A DNA stretch of 64,000 nucleotides from Tachypleus tridentatus (GCF_004210375.1 NC_134825.1:68005558-68069557); one strand, 5' to 3'. Positions 20,873 through 33,789 are shown, counted from the first letter of the stretch. Program-made: numbers and translations. Notes: generated by a model from the sequence alone, not told the origin.

Positions 20873-21679
20873 TTGTGTGAGTGGTTAAAATAGGTGATCC
20901 TTCCAGGCTGTCTTTGGTCTCTGTTCATTGAGTTTATCGTGTCATCTTACACGCCCATTACTGGAATAAAACTTTTCGGCAAAGAAACATCACGTTGATA
21001 AAATGACAAAGAAAATGCCTTTAGACATTTTATAGACATCTTTATAGACATTCCGATCTCAGGGAGCGATAACTTTTAAGGAAGAAATGAGTTTAGAACT
21101 AAAACTATGTAATAAAAGTGATATGCTAGAATTGTAAGTAAATCTAGTATGTCGATATCATTGTGATATCATTTATAATTTAATATTGTTACAATTACAA
21201 AGAAAAAAGAATAACACGGAAAAAGTTTTAGTTATTTGTTCAAGAACATTTGTTAATGCTTTTCCTTAGTATAATTATATGAATAATTTAATTGGATTAT
21301 CTCAAATACCTTCTAAACGAACTAAATTTTCATCGATTTCGATATTTTTATACTTTCAAGTTTTGTCCGTAAGGGCAACATAACAAACGAGAGGTGGAAT
21401 CCACTTCCAAATTTTACTAGTTTGAATGTTAAAATACGAAATCCAACTGCGAGGATCGAACTCATAACATTTGGGTTACTAGACCAACACTCTACTACTG
21501 ATTTTAAAATTTATGCTTGCATTTTAAATATATGATTTATTGAGAGAAATATTTACCTTACGTAAGTGTTAACATAATTAAGAGGCTTCTTGTACAGGTG
21601 ATGCATATAACACAATGAAATAACAATATTCATATTGAATCATAATCAATGCTTGAACACAATTGAACTATTATATGTG

Positions 21680-21800
21680 TCGCCTCCACTAGTAGCACAG
21701 CGGAATGTCTTGCAATAACAAAAACCGGGTTTCTATACCCATGGTGGGTGGAGCACAGACAGTCCGCGGTGTCGCTTCATGCTTAATTTAAAACAACAAC
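21680..21800 (+). mobile_element. SINE-3, block 2 copy
   Basis: Counterpart of 3903-4026, with the B-box region ccgggtttctatacccatgg retained. Confidence 0.84.
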
Positions 21801-21999
21801 TATTATATATCTGAACAGAGGAGAAAACAGTACAATACCTTACTGTTGGAAATGTTGTCGAAGAGACGTTCTTAATATTATATTTTTTTACGTGTGATCG
21901 TTTTAACAATGCTAAATTAATCTACTGAACGATAAGCGAATATTCAAAAAACTGTAGAACATTAAATGGAAAGAATGCGTTTTTAAAAAATATGTACAA

Positions 22000-22071
22000 A
22001 CTATCATAGCTCAGGGGTAGAGCATTGGTCTTGTAAACCAGGAGTCGTGAGTTCGAACCTCACTGGTGGCT
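22000..22071 (+). tRNA. tRNA-Thr (TGT), copy 3, altered acceptor stem
   Basis: Anticodon TGT in CTTGTAA. The acceptor 5' strand is ACTATCA, as in copy 2 and not as in its positional partner copy 1, leaving an A-C first pair. The anticodon stem starts TTGGT rather than CTGGT, giving a T-G pair with ACCAG. Internal promoter boxes are intact; a T4 run is at 22097-22100. It probably folds but is less certain than copy 1. Confidence 0.78.
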
Positions 22072-22771
22072 TGTATATCTTGAACTTGACGGATACTTTT
22101 ATTTTAATCAGCTGCAATTGAACAAAATAACATAATAATGTTTTACGATAAATATAGCGATACATTATTTTTCATATAATTTAAATTATCAATAAAAGCG
22201 ACATTGTTATTCAAAAAATTAAGCTGAGTTTTCTCTGCTCCTATTAATTTTGTACGGCTTGTGGAAATCAATATTTCCAAAACTGCTTGAAGAATAATCC
22301 TGTTTTTGATATATCTATTATAAAATTCTTGAACTTATATAAATCTCTAGTTTGATTTCATTAAAATCGTAAATGCTGTAGACATGGAGGAAAAGCAGAT
22401 TTTTTTTTGTTCGAAAACATAATATAGACACTACTTCCAACCCTGTTTTTTTACTTTCTGTGAGCCCCTAGATTTGGGCTGGAAATTATATGTGCATATG
22501 GATTGTACGTTTGGGAATATATGTATGTGTACCCAGGAAGGTCAGTTGCACCGGACCTCTTCCTCTTTTTTTTTTCCTTGTTAGAGTGAATGTTTAGTAT
22601 ATTAAAAATTATTATATGAGGATTAGAGTAACCCATATTTACTCAGACCCCCTTCGGGGTAATGTCCATATATTTTGCACTATCAGTTCCTTCACTATTG
22701 TCTCGCTCATAGGTGGCATGTTTTTATTTTAGTATTTATTATTATTATTATGTATGTATATATATATTATT

Positions 22772-22898
22772 CCCCCCCCCCCCCGCTAGTATAGCGGTGT
22801 GTCTTCGGATTTAAACAAAACCGCTAAAACCAGGGATTCGATTTCCTTGATCGGCTAAGCAGATAGCCCTTGTGGCTTTGTGATAAGAAAACACACAT
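22772..22898 (+). mobile_element. SINE-2, block 2 copy
   Basis: Counterpart of 4998-5122 with a longer C run at its start and single bases lost in cgatttccttgatcgg and agatagcccttgtgg. Confidence 0.85.
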
Positions 22899-23019
22899 AC
22901 TTGTTTTATTTTTATTTATTTATTTTCATTATTTCTTTATCTTTTAAAATAATTTTATGTTAATAATCTAATTTGTCAAATAATCGGGGAGAGGTGTTTA
23001 GGACTATCTTTATCACATA

Positions 23020-23917
23020 CGAGGGCTGTTCAAAAAATACTCGGACTGACGTCATAAAACAAAATGTACTTTATTTAGAAGTTACAGGTCTGGGACCCCT
23101 TCAAGGTACTCTCCTCCCCGACGCACACACTTATCCCAACGGTGTTTCCACTTGTTGAAACAGTCCTGGTACGCTTCTTTGTAATGTCCTCCAGCTCCTT
23201 CGTCTCATTTGCCTTAATCTCGGGAATCGTCTCAAATCTTCTTTCTTTCAAGGGTCTTTTGAGTTTGGGGAACAAGAAAACATTGCAAGGAGCAAGGTCA
23301 GGTGAGTAGGGGGGGGGAGAACAGTGATCGAGTGTTTGGCCAAAAACGCACGAGTTCTGAGGCACAAATTTCGCAGCAACGCGGTGCATCTTCAATTTTT
23401 CGGTCAAAATCTCGTAACAAGATCCAACTGATATCCCAAACTCTTCAGCAAGCTCCCTAATAGTGAGACGTCGATTTGCCCGCACCAGGGTGTTGATTTT
23501 GTCGACGTGGCTCGTCAGTTGACGTGGAAGGACGTCAGGACGCTCATCATCTTCAATGGACTGTCGACCATCCTTAAACGTTCATGCCACTTGAAACATG
23601 CCGTACGCTTCATAGCAACATCACCGTAAGCCATGTTAAGCATAGCAAAAGTTTTAGTCGCAGATTTTCCAAGTTTAACACAAATTTTCACAGCAAGTCG
23701 TTGTTCCTTCAGGTCATTCATTCTGAAATCCGCCAAACGAAAAAATCGCACTTCACTTAAAACCGCGTAGCTAATACACAAATGAAGATATCTGCAATCG
23801 GGAAATGGCGTCGTAATCAGCTGATGTGTGCGAACCTAGCGACAGCATGCGGATTCCACTGTAACCAACTGGAGCCGCGCAATTCAAACAGTCCGCGTAT
23901 TTTTTGAACAGACCTCG
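23020..23917 (-). mobile_element. Deleted mariner, block 2 copy
   Basis: 898 bp with TA on both sides. It has the same central loss as 5244-6145, so the deleted form was in place before block duplication. Extra indels split the N-terminal frame (near 23510 and 23575). The frame at 23075-23485 runs from RRLTIRELAEEFGISVGSCY through YSPDLAPCNVFLFPKLKRPL. Confidence 0.9.
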
Positions 23918-24380
23918 TATGCAATACCTATCGAGTTCGCATAATAGTTCACTTTTTCTCCAAATTTTACCGAAATATTTTATTTTACTAGGTAGGATCT
24001 ATCTACTATTTTTTGTGTATTTGAATATTTATGCATAAACTTTGAAGTGGTTTTGGGTACTATATATGCTGTCCTAAGTAGTATATTTTATAATGACTCT
24101 AGTTTGGCTGATTGGTCGATAACTGTTTGGTTTATTGGCTGGCATACCTTCTTTATGAAACATGAATGTATAAGCTTACTTCCCAGAGTAACCAGGGTAA
24201 AAGGATAATGAAAAATTGCTTATAGATGATCAAATAATTTCAAAGTGCCTTTTTTGAAGATAATTGTTTGTTTGTCGTCAGTTTCTGGTGATTCTGTTAA
24301 TGTAAATTTTTGGTAAGCATTACATTATTATAGTTATTTATGTTATTGGTGTTATTGTAGTTAGTATTGATTGGGAAAAT

Positions 24381-24516
24381 GTTGTTTTGTTGTTTGTTGT
24401 TGTGTTGAATTACGCACAAAGGTACACAATGAGTTACATGTGCTCTGCCCGCCGCGGATATCGAAAACCGGTTTCAGGCGTCGTAAATGCGCAGACATAC
24501 CGGAGGGGGCTGTTTT
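24381..24516 (-). mobile_element. SINE-3 in the LINE, block 2 copy
   Basis: Counterpart of 6643-6778; gaaaat flanks both ends (24375-24380 and 24517-24522). Confidence 0.85.
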
Positions 24517-26297
24517 GAAAATATGGGCTTTCTAATTCTGTGTTATTTGTTACGTTATTGTTTACTCTATTGTAAAAATAGGTGTTCACGTCTGGTTCGT
24601 TGTGTTTTTGAAAGTGTTTTGTAGTTCTTGTCTGAAGGCTTCTGCTTTTTCTTTGTTGGTGTGCACTAATGTGTTATTTTATTCTAGTGTTGGGTATTTT
24701 CTTATTGTGGCTTCTTTGGTGAGTCTTTATAGGTGCGACCGAAACTTTCTAGGATCGTTTTTTTTCGTTTAGTTGGAAGCAAATGTTATCCGATTTTCTT
24801 CGTTTAACAATATAATTTCTGGTCTCATTTTATTTCTCATACTGCTTATTTGTGTTTTATTTCTTTGTCTCTTGTTGCCATGATCTGTCTATTTAATTGT
24901 CTTCTTTTTCTGTTTTATTAGTTGTTTGTTCGATTTCCATGCGTTATTTATAGTTTTATGTTGTTCCTATGGTACAGTATCCGATGCTGGTTTTGGTTGG
25001 TACTCTGTGATTATTTTGACTATAACTATCAACTTTTACTTTGTTGTTGGCTGTATGCTCAACATTTTCTGGAAATATGTTGTCTAATTCTTTCTGATAT
25101 TCTTGGCAATTAGCTTAATTGTAGTTGAATTTGTCTTGTTTAAAGGTTACATCTTTATGGGGATCGAGATCGAAGGTGCACCATATTGGAAGAAGATCAC
25201 TGTCAACATCTTTTCTCACATTAAAATTTAATAACTTTGTTTGATATTAAAGAATGTGAGGCAGAAGTCTAAGATATCTCTTGTATTTATAGCGTACGTA
25301 GTATGCGTGAGGTGTACTGTCGTTTATTACGGCTATATTATTTTCATCAATGAATTGCAATAGATGTCTTCCGTTTGTGTTGTGTGGATTTACGTCCAAA
25401 GTTTTTATATTCACTATTCAGATCACCAATTACAATTGTAGGTTTGTGGGAAAAGATATTGTGGAATAGAGTTTATGTCATTACATTTTGGTTGGTGAAC
25501 AATAAATACCCTGCTTCTGTTATAATTGAATGGTTATCTAGCAGATATCAATCAGTGATAATGAGAAATCCCACTTGTAAAAAAAATATACATGTACATA
25601 AAACGGCTGGTTTGGGTTGTAAAAATTTTTATGAGGAGGATGAACAACGTTTCGACCTACTTCTGTGTAGGATAGGTTCACAAGAAAGAAGGAGGTAACT
25701 GAACGATAGCTGACTATGTGTTTGAAGAGGGATGTTTAACTGAGTTTAGGAATGTAGAGGGCGTGCTTAGATGTTTGATTATATTTATTAATATGCGTAT
25801 AAAGGTGTTTCTTTGTATTGGTTTTATTTAGGGTTTGAGTTGTTGTGTAAGCAGGCTTCTTTAATTCTGCGTTTGTTTATGTTTGTTTCTTTATTTAGTA
25901 ATTGGGTGTTTTAGGATGAGGTTGCGGTGTTCGAAAACGTGTGAAGGTGACTTTTGTTCTTTGAATCTGGTTTCCATTTTCCTACTTGTTTCACCAATAC
26001 AGGGAAGTCGTGGCAGTTATCACATTGTATTTTCAAAACTCAATGTTGGTGTGGTGTTTTTCAGTGTAATATTTATTTATATAGTATACAGTTTTGTCTA
26101 GTTTTAAATAAATTTGGTATTAACTCAAATGTCATATTTTGTTCTAGATTTTGCCAAATGTTGGTTATTTCTCTGCTGATGTCAGGAATATACCGCAGTA
26201 TATAGTGGTTTCGTGATTTCTTCGAATTGTGAGATAGCTTGTTGATGTTGATGAAGTATTGTTTTCATGTTGTCTAATTCGTCGTTAATTTTATCTG

Positions 26298-26797
26298 NNN
26301 NNNNNNNNNNNNNNNNNNNNNNNNNNNNNNNNNNNNNNNNNNNNNNNNNNNNNNNNNNNNNNNNNNNNNNNNNNNNNNNNNNNNNNNNNNNNNNNNNNNN
26401 NNNNNNNNNNNNNNNNNNNNNNNNNNNNNNNNNNNNNNNNNNNNNNNNNNNNNNNNNNNNNNNNNNNNNNNNNNNNNNNNNNNNNNNNNNNNNNNNNNNN
26501 NNNNNNNNNNNNNNNNNNNNNNNNNNNNNNNNNNNNNNNNNNNNNNNNNNNNNNNNNNNNNNNNNNNNNNNNNNNNNNNNNNNNNNNNNNNNNNNNNNNN
26601 NNNNNNNNNNNNNNNNNNNNNNNNNNNNNNNNNNNNNNNNNNNNNNNNNNNNNNNNNNNNNNNNNNNNNNNNNNNNNNNNNNNNNNNNNNNNNNNNNNNN
26701 NNNNNNNNNNNNNNNNNNNNNNNNNNNNNNNNNNNNNNNNNNNNNNNNNNNNNNNNNNNNNNNNNNNNNNNNNNNNNNNNNNNNNNNNNNNNNNNNN
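26298..26797. other. Assembly gap, 500 N
   Basis: Exactly 500 unknown bases, a round number typical of a placeholder. The DNA on both sides is the same Penelope region, so the two contig ends probably overlap and no sequence may be missing. Confidence 0.97.
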
Positions 26798-26859
26798 AAA
26801 AAAAATATACATGTAAAAACGGCTGGTTTGGGTTGTAAAATTTTTTTATGTAGAGGAGT

Positions 26860-26899
26860 GAACAACGTTTCGACCTACTTCGGTGATGGTCAGGTTCAC
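26860..26899 (-). ncRNA. Hammerhead-like motif, block 2 Penelope
   Basis: Same sequence as 7904-7943, with CATCACC in place of GATGACC in the core; probably decayed. Confidence 0.42.
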
Positions 26900-27045
26900 A
26901 AAGAAAGAAGGAGGTAACTGACCGATAGCTGACTATGTGTTTGAAGAGGGATGTTTAACTGAGTTTAGGAATGTAGAGGGCGTGCTTAGATGTTTGATTA
27001 TATTTATTAATATGCGTATAAAGGTGTTTCTTTGTATTGGTTTAT

Positions 27046-27287
27046 TTAGGGTTTGAGTTGTTGTGTAAGCAAGGCTTCTTTAATTCTGCGTTTGTTTATG
27101 TTTGTTTCTTTATTTAGTAATTGGGTGTTTTGTATGGTTAAGTTGTGTTTATTTGAGTTGCAGTGTTCGAAAACGTGTGAAGGTGACTTTTTGTGTTCTT
27201 TGAATCTGGTTTCCATTTTCCTACTTGTTTCACCAATACAGAAGTCGTGGCAGTTATCACATTGTATTTTATAAACAATGTTGGTGT
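27046..27287 (-). pseudogene. GIY-YIG domain, block 2 Penelope
   Basis: Open frame matching 8089-8330: VYKIQCDNCHDFCIGETSRK, then HVFEHCNSNKHNLTIQNTQL, ending LLTQQLKP. Confidence 0.86.
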
Positions 27288-27604
27288 GGTGTTTTTCAGT
27301 GTAATATTTACATAGTATATACGTCAGTTTTGTGCCTAGTTTTTAAATAAATTTGGTATTAACTGAAATGTCATATTTTGTTCCTAGATTTTGCCAAATG
27401 TTGGTTATTTCTCTGCTGATGTCGGGAATATATACCAGCAGTATATGGTTTCGTGATTTCTTCGAATTGTGGGATATATTTGATTTTGTTAGTTGTTTCA
27501 TTTGTCTTTATGTCGTTAATTTTATCTGGTGAACATAGTTTTATGGCTGTGTTTATTTGGTTTCTTAGTATGCTAAGTGTTTGTTTCATTTCATGTGCTG
27601 AGTC

Positions 27605-28244
27605 CTAAGGAATGTATAGTCCAGTATGGGTGATTTTTCGGTGGACTTCTGTTTTAAATTGTGTATCGGTTCTTGTAATTTTAAGGTTGAGAAATAATAT
27701 GTGATTGTTTTCTTCCTGTTCACACGTGAAGTTAATGTTGGGATGTACAGAGTTAATGTGATTGAAAAAAATTGAGTGTGTTTTCTGTAGATATGAATCC
27801 CACAATCGTGTCGTCTACGTATCTGTACCAGTATTGTGGTGAATGTATTGCTATGTTAATTGCTTGTGTTTCAACTTGTGTGATAAACATATTGGCTAGA
27901 ACTGGTGATACTGGGTTGCCCAAGCTTAGACCACTTGTTTAGATGTAGTTGTGGTTGTTGAACATTAAGTTTGTCTTCATCGTGGTGAATTCTATGAGGG
28001 TTGCTAATTGGTCACTGGGAATGTCTATTGATGGATTAGGGTTTTGGATATAGAGTTCTAAGTCTATAACAGAGAGGGATATAACATTGAAACTGGCCAT
28101 TAAGTCTTTATGATTAAGTTGATATAGGTTAGATTTCAAATTTAAAGAGTCTTTGATGAATGATCTGGCTGATGTTACATGTTTGGAGAAGGCCCATGCC
28201 ATGTATTTATTAAGACTGTAATTTAACGATTCATAAGTGAACAT
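27605..28244 (-). pseudogene. Penelope reverse transcriptase, block 2
   Basis: Contains the LGNPVSPVLANMF stretch, RYVDDTIVG and HPNINFTCEQEENNHILFLN in more than one frame. The matching motif order identifies it as copy 2 of the RT at 8655-9293. Confidence 0.85.
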
Positions 28245-31211
28245 TATTGGTCATAATAGACAATCTGGTTTATGAGGCTTGGGGATGCCTTATATTTGTG
28301 GTGTGCGTGAGTCGGTCTTGTGTAGCTAGGACTAAAGTGATTTTGAAATTGTGTTGGCTTTTTTCAATTTTGGTAGTATTTTGTTTAGTTGCATTTCGCG
28401 TGTTTTTGTTTGATTTGTTTGTAATGGTTTAAATTTGTATGTGTCTGATAGGATATTCTTCATTTTTTGGATGCATTCATTCGTATTCATTATGACTATA
28501 GCGTTTCTTTTATCTGCTTTTAGAATTTTTATGCTTTTGTTTTGTAATGGAATTAATGTCTTGTTCTGTGAAATTGTTTGTTAGCTTTCTGTTTTGTGAA
28601 ATTATATTGATGGTTTCATGAGAAAATTCTTTGAAAAATCGTTTAAGATGTTTTAGGTGTTTCTGGAAAATATAAAATTTTTAATTTTGTCTTGGAAGTT
28701 TGGATGTTGTATGTCAATAAAATTTTGAAGTTGTCTTCTTTCTGTCTGATGTTTTCAGTTGTTTTCTTGTTTTGTTTTCTGGGGAAAGTATCGCAAGTCT
28801 CCTGACTAGGTCTTCTAAACTTGTATTAATTTCTAAGGTTGGAATGTACCTAGGTGTTATTACGAAGTTGAATCCTTTGTTAAGTAGATGTATCACGTCT
28901 GTGTTTAATTGTCGGTCGTATCTGTTAATTATGAGTTCAATTAATGGTTTGTCGTGTTGGTGACTTTTCTGTTGTTTGCATTTTAGATTTTCTAGTTTTT
29001 TTGTGGCAGATCTTTTGTATTTGTCATTCCCAGTGGTCATTTGGTTTATGTTTCGTTGTATAAGTCCGCAAATCTCTGGTTTCATGCAGCATGCCAGTTG
29101 AAGTTCTAGGTTCATTTTTTTGTTAATGTAAGTCATATAGTTTTATATAATAACATAATTCCTCTGTTAACATCATGGTTGTTTTATCTTTTCTAATTGC
29201 CATATATTTTCATATTTTAAATCTATTGTTATGATAAATCAGGGTTTCACTTAGAATAATAATATCAGGGCTAATTTCTATTATTATGTCTACGCTTTCG
29301 TGTTTCTTGGAAGTAAGTGAGCCTAGAATTGTGAACTTATGTTTTTAGTAAGCATTTAGTGATTGTTGTAATTAGTTGTGGTATGTATTTTCTTGCAGCG
29401 CTTATGAATAGATCAAAGCAGTTTTTAGTTTGGGATAGATTTGTGTATTCTGTAATGAAATCTGTAAAGATGTTTTATTTACATTTACTATTAAACTTGT
29501 TTCGTCGTTTGTGCTCTCTTTTATTGTATGAGTGTTGTTCTCTTGGGTGTTTGTTTTGTCTGTGTTTTTGTTAAGTTGTTGTGTATTGTTTACTGTTTTC
29601 GTTGAGTTTTGTTGTTCTTTTGTTTGTCATTTTTGTTGTGTGATGTTTTCCTTCAGCTTTTGTGCATTTGTCATTGTATGTCTTTTTGTAGCAGTGTGTG
29701 TTTGTTGTGCAGTTTTATTACTTATATCGTTTGGAATTTGTTTTGTTGTTTTTATTTCATAGATACGCTGTTTTATTTTCTTGTACAAGTGGCAAACTTT
29801 GTAGTTTGCTGTGTGTGTTTCTAGGTAGTTGCAACAATTAGGAATTACTTACTATTTTTTACAGACAAATATATGGTACTTACCGCCATGTATACAGCAC
29901 CTCGGTGTTGCTAAACGTGCCGCTGATACGTGACCATATCTTTGTCAATCGTTGCATTGTATAACTACAATTGCTGGTCTTTTCAATTGCTCTACTTGAA
30001 AATTTTGGTACCACAGAGTTAATACCGATGTTTATTAGGTCCAGAATGTTGTAATTTTTTTCTGTGTCTACTCTTATTAAGTTTGTTTGTTTGTTTGTTT
30101 GTTTGGGTATTATTCTTTCGACTTTACTGTAAGGTATATTTTGATCCTGTAGTGCCTGTTGTGTGTCTTCTATGTTAATTGCGTAGTGCACCCAACGAAT
30201 TACGATTACCTTGGGCTGTGGTATGCTACCTGGTAGGTGGATATTAATGTTTCCAGGTGTAAAAAGCGTCCTTCGGCCATTCTTTTAGTAGCTTTTTGAG
30301 GTCAGCAGCTCCTTTTCCACGAACAAGGACACCGCCACTGGGTAAACGCTTGTCATTGGCGATTTCCACAACTGGATTACATCGTCTGATTTCCACCGCA
30401 ATTTGCGATTGGTTGTATGTGCGAGGTACACTTTGGATTATAGAAGACTTTGGGGTTGTTTAGATTTTGGTGTTATTTTTCGGACTTTATAGTATCATTT
30501 TGTGATGAATTTCGTCTTTTTGTTTTTGATAGCACTAGTGTAAAACCTTGTTTTTCAGTGTTTTGTTCCTCATTTTGTTAATGGATTTCGGCTATATCAT
30601 TAATTGTTGTGTATCAGCATTCAAGGTGTTATTTGGGCCAGTTGGTTTGTTTTTAGTATTTATAAAGGTGGAGGAAACTATCACAGTATGAGAAGTTTCT
30701 CCACTTTCTTCTTCATTTTCATAATTTTCACTGGAGTTAGTTAACAATTTTTATTCTTGCTTTTCATTTTCTCCTTATATTAATATCTTTATCTTTATCA
30801 AAAGATGATAATTTTGGCCACATTACATCAGGCCATGAATGGGGTTTTATTAACTGCATTTGAAATTAAATCTGATATCTGGCCACCTAATGAACTACAC
30901 TTACTTAGCTTGTTTTTCAGGCCACTGGTAGAGCATGCGTCTTGGTTTTTAGACGTCATGTTCTTTTACTAAGCGGTTGCCAGCGTCGCTCTAGGTTAGG
31001 CGACCCGCACTTTCGTCGTCCAGGTGAAGTCTTAGGCTTCCTCACGTTAAACAGGTTCTGTAACTTATTTGAGTATTTCTTAGCGATCTTTCACCCATAT
31101 AAGTGTAAGTGTATATATCTCACTCAGAAGGAAGTTCTTCTTGTATTCGATAGCTCTTTAAAAACTCTCTCTTCTTCTCGCTAAAGGTCTCCTGATCTCA
31201 TTATTTAAAAT

Positions 31212-31452
31212 TGTTTATTTGTTTTGAATTTCGCGTACCTAAATTAGCAGTGTAAGACCAGAGGGAAGGCAACTAGCCATCACCAACCACGGTCAACTCT
31301 TTGGCTACTCATTTTCCAATGAAGAGTGGAATTGATCTGTCACATCATAACGGCACGACCGCTGAAAGGGCGAACATGTTTGTTGTAAATGGAATGCAAA
31401 CCCTTGAACCTCACATTACGATTCCACTGCCTTCATATCTGGCTTCGTCTCT
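31212..31452 (-). mobile_element. SINE-1, internally deleted, block 2 copy
   Basis: Counterpart of 12255-12497, sharing the direct join of gaatttcgcg to tacctaaattagcag. Confidence 0.84.
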
Positions 31453-31767
31453 GAAAGCGTTCTACTTCAAGAGTAAATACAACCAAAATTAAGATTAGCC
31501 AATTGTTTTTGTATTTATTGCTTTTCAATTTTTTATATCTTAAGGTCTTATAACCTTCAGAGCTCATAATTATGCTTGTGATTTATGGCATGAGAACCTT
31601 TTTTACTTACTTCACAAGAACACAAATTGCAACGGCAAGCGTCCCTTGTGTGACTGGCTGGTGGACAATATATTCGTGTATTGCTTTACGAATGGCCACA
31701 ACAGGTGACCCCTTCAATCGGTCTTTGCTTCATGTTCGTTGCGTTCGTCGTGACATCTTACACACGC

Positions 31768-31890
31768 GCGGGTGTGTGTTTTTCGTATAGCAAAGCCACA
31801 AAAGGCTATCTGCTCAGCCCACCGAGGGGAATCGAAACCCTGATTTTTGCGTTGTAAATCCGGTGACATACCGCTGTATTAGCGGGGGTT
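31768..31890 (-). mobile_element. SINE-2 with target duplication, block 2 copy
   Basis: ttacacacgc flanks both ends (31758-31767 and 31891-31900). The B-box reads gaatcgaaaccctg here, one change from 12811-12933. Confidence 0.9.
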
Positions 31891-33023
31891 TTACACACGC
31901 ATCATCGAAATAAAAGTGTTCAGCAAGGAAAAAGTCGATGGTAAAATTCCTAAGAAAATGAATTATTTTTATAGACATTCCGATCAGGGTGCGATAATTT
32001 CTAATGAAGAAATATGTTTATAAAAATAATAACCACATGTAATAAAAGTAATATTCTAGAATAAGTAAATATAGAATTTTGATATCTTTGTGATATCATT
32101 TATAATCTGAGATAGTTACAGTTACTAAGTAGTAAAATAATTAGGAAAAAAATTAGTTACTGGTTGAAGTAAATTAATGAATGTTTTTCCTTAGTATAAT
32201 TATATCTATAATTTAATTGGATTATCTCAAACAGCTTCTAAACGCATAAACAATTTCGTCGATTTCGATATTTTTAAACAAACGAGAGAAGGAATCCACT
32301 ACTAAATTTTAATTGTTTGAATGTTAAAATACGAAATCCAACTGCGAGGATGGAACTCATAACATATGGGTTATTTGACCAACACTCTACTACTGATTTT
32401 AACAATTTATGCTTGCATTTTTAAATGTATGATTTATAGAGAATAATATTTACCTAACGTAAGTGTTAACATAATGAAAAGGCTTCTTGTACAGGTGATG
32501 CATATAACACAATGAAATAATAGTAGTATTCATATTGAATCAAAATTAATGCTTGAACACAATATCTTTAGTTTAAATATTATTTCTATTGTAACTCCTA
32601 AATCAGGAAGTAGATTCGAAGAAAGAATATTATATTGATCTTTGTTGTCCCTGTTGTGTGTAAAAAGTGTTAAGGTTTCTCTGTTTTAATTATCTTGTTA
32701 AATAATTTGTGAAAAAATTATGTATATCATAAGACTCTCACAAATAAATGTCTATAAAATGATCAGCACCTGTTTTTGCAGTTTTTAAAATGGTTTATTT
32801 TATGATATATGGCTGTACTTTTTTGATCAGATGACCACCTTCGTAAACAGATATATTTATATGACACCATTTTCAATGATGCTTCATTAATGTTTGAAAA
32901 AATTCTTTTCATAACTGGTAGGTTGATATTTATGTGTAGAAAAATCTAAAAAATAAAATTCAAATAAATGCTTTCTTTATGCAGTGTTTGGAGAATAACA
33001 AACAGAATTGAACTATTGTGTGC

Positions 33024-33112
33024 GCTGCCTCCACTAGTAGCGCAGCCGAATGTATGCTTGCTTACAATAATAAAAAGCGGTGTAGCTTAATGCGTAATTT
33101 CAAAAAACAACT
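33024..33112 (+). mobile_element. SINE-3, internally deleted, block 2 copy
   Basis: Same deletion as 14059-14147. Confidence 0.82.
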
Positions 33113-33307
33113 GTTATATATCTGAACAGAGGAGAAAACAGTACAAAACCTTACTGCTGGAAATGTTGTCGAAGAGATGTTCTTAATATGTTTTTTTACG
33201 TGTGATCGTTTTAACAAAGCTAAATTAACCTACTGAACGACAAGCGAATATTTAATATACTGTATAAGATTAAAGAGAAATAATGTGTTTTTAACCGATA
33301 TGTACGA

Positions 33308-33379
33308 GCCATCATAGCTCAGGGGTAGAGCACTGGTCTTGTAAACCAGGAGTCGTGAGTTCGAACCTCACTGGTGGCT
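33308..33379 (+). tRNA. tRNA-Thr (TGT), copy 4
   Basis: Identical to copy 1 across all 72 bases: GCCATCA/TGGTGGC acceptor, TGT anticodon, intact A and B boxes, and a T5 run at 33404-33408. Its flanks belong to the T-unit 2 type (ttaaccgatatgtacga before it), so the perfect gene body is kept in a different spacer context from copy 1. Confidence 0.95.
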
Positions 33380-33789
33380 TGTATAACTTGAACTTGACGG
33401 ATGTTTTTATTTTCATTACCAAAATAATTGAACAAAATAACATAATATTATTTTACGATAAATATGGGGATACATTATTTTTCATATAATTTAAATTTTC
33501 AATAAAAGCGACATTGTTATTTAAAAAATTAAACTGCGTTTTCTATGCTCCTATTAATTTTATACAGCGTGTGGAAATCAATATTTCCAAAATTGCTTGG
33601 AAAATAACCTGTTTTTGATATATCTATTATAAAATTCTAAAATTAATATAAATCACAAGTTCGACTTTACTAAAGTTGATAAATGCTCTAGACATGGAGG
33701 GAAAATAGAATTTGTTGCTCAAAAACATAATGTAGACACTACTTCCTGCCTTGTTTCTTTACTTTCTGAGAGCCCGTAGATTTGCTAAT

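Larger units (their letters stand above)
20312..22475. repeat. T-unit 4
   Basis: Block 2 equivalent of T-unit 1, with SINE-1, the Penelope mini-insertion, SINE-3, tRNA-Thr at 22000 and the tail. The DNA just before its tRNA (gtagaacattaaatgg; tttttaaaaaatatgta) differs from T-unit 1 and instead resembles T-unit 10 at about 62205-62252. Confidence 0.87.
25552..29142 (-). mobile_element. Penelope-like element, block 2 copy, split by an assembly gap
   Basis: The element spans the N gap, and its 3' third occurs twice: a noisy version at 25552-26297 and a clean one at 26798-27530. The clean side carries the RT and GIY-YIG parts. True length is probably about 2.4 kb as in block 1. The N-terminal frame at 28714-29136 is the longest open one (MTYINKKMNLELQLACCMKP, then NTDVIHLLNKGFNFVITPRY). 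The element is broken. Confidence 0.85.
22968..31192 (-). mobile_element. Jockey-like LINE with nested elements, block 2 copy
   Basis: Same element as 5191-12235, with the same mariner, SINE-3 and Penelope insertions. ORF1 starts at 30959 on the minus strand. The ORF1 frame at 29880-30191 is longer here: MHYAINIEDTQQALQDQNIP, YSKVERIIPKQTNKQTNLIR, then VVPKFSSRAIEKTSNCSYTM, leading into the decayed zinc-knuckle stretch. The QTNK repeat varies in number between copies because of a (gttt)n run at about 30080-30106. The sequence between 25240 and 27530 is disturbed by the assembly gap. Confidence 0.87.

Noticed and set aside
26182-26917. Open frames of 173-227 codons across the N gap
   Set aside because: They consist mostly of unknown residues from the 500 N bases and carry no information.
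29359-29824. Hydrophobic plus-strand open frames resembling small membrane proteins (also at 10339, 58321 and the minus strand at 41166)
   Set aside because: They are antisense to the A-rich low-complexity part of LINE ORF1. Their Phe, Cys and Val richness follows from complementing Asn, Lys and Thr codons.
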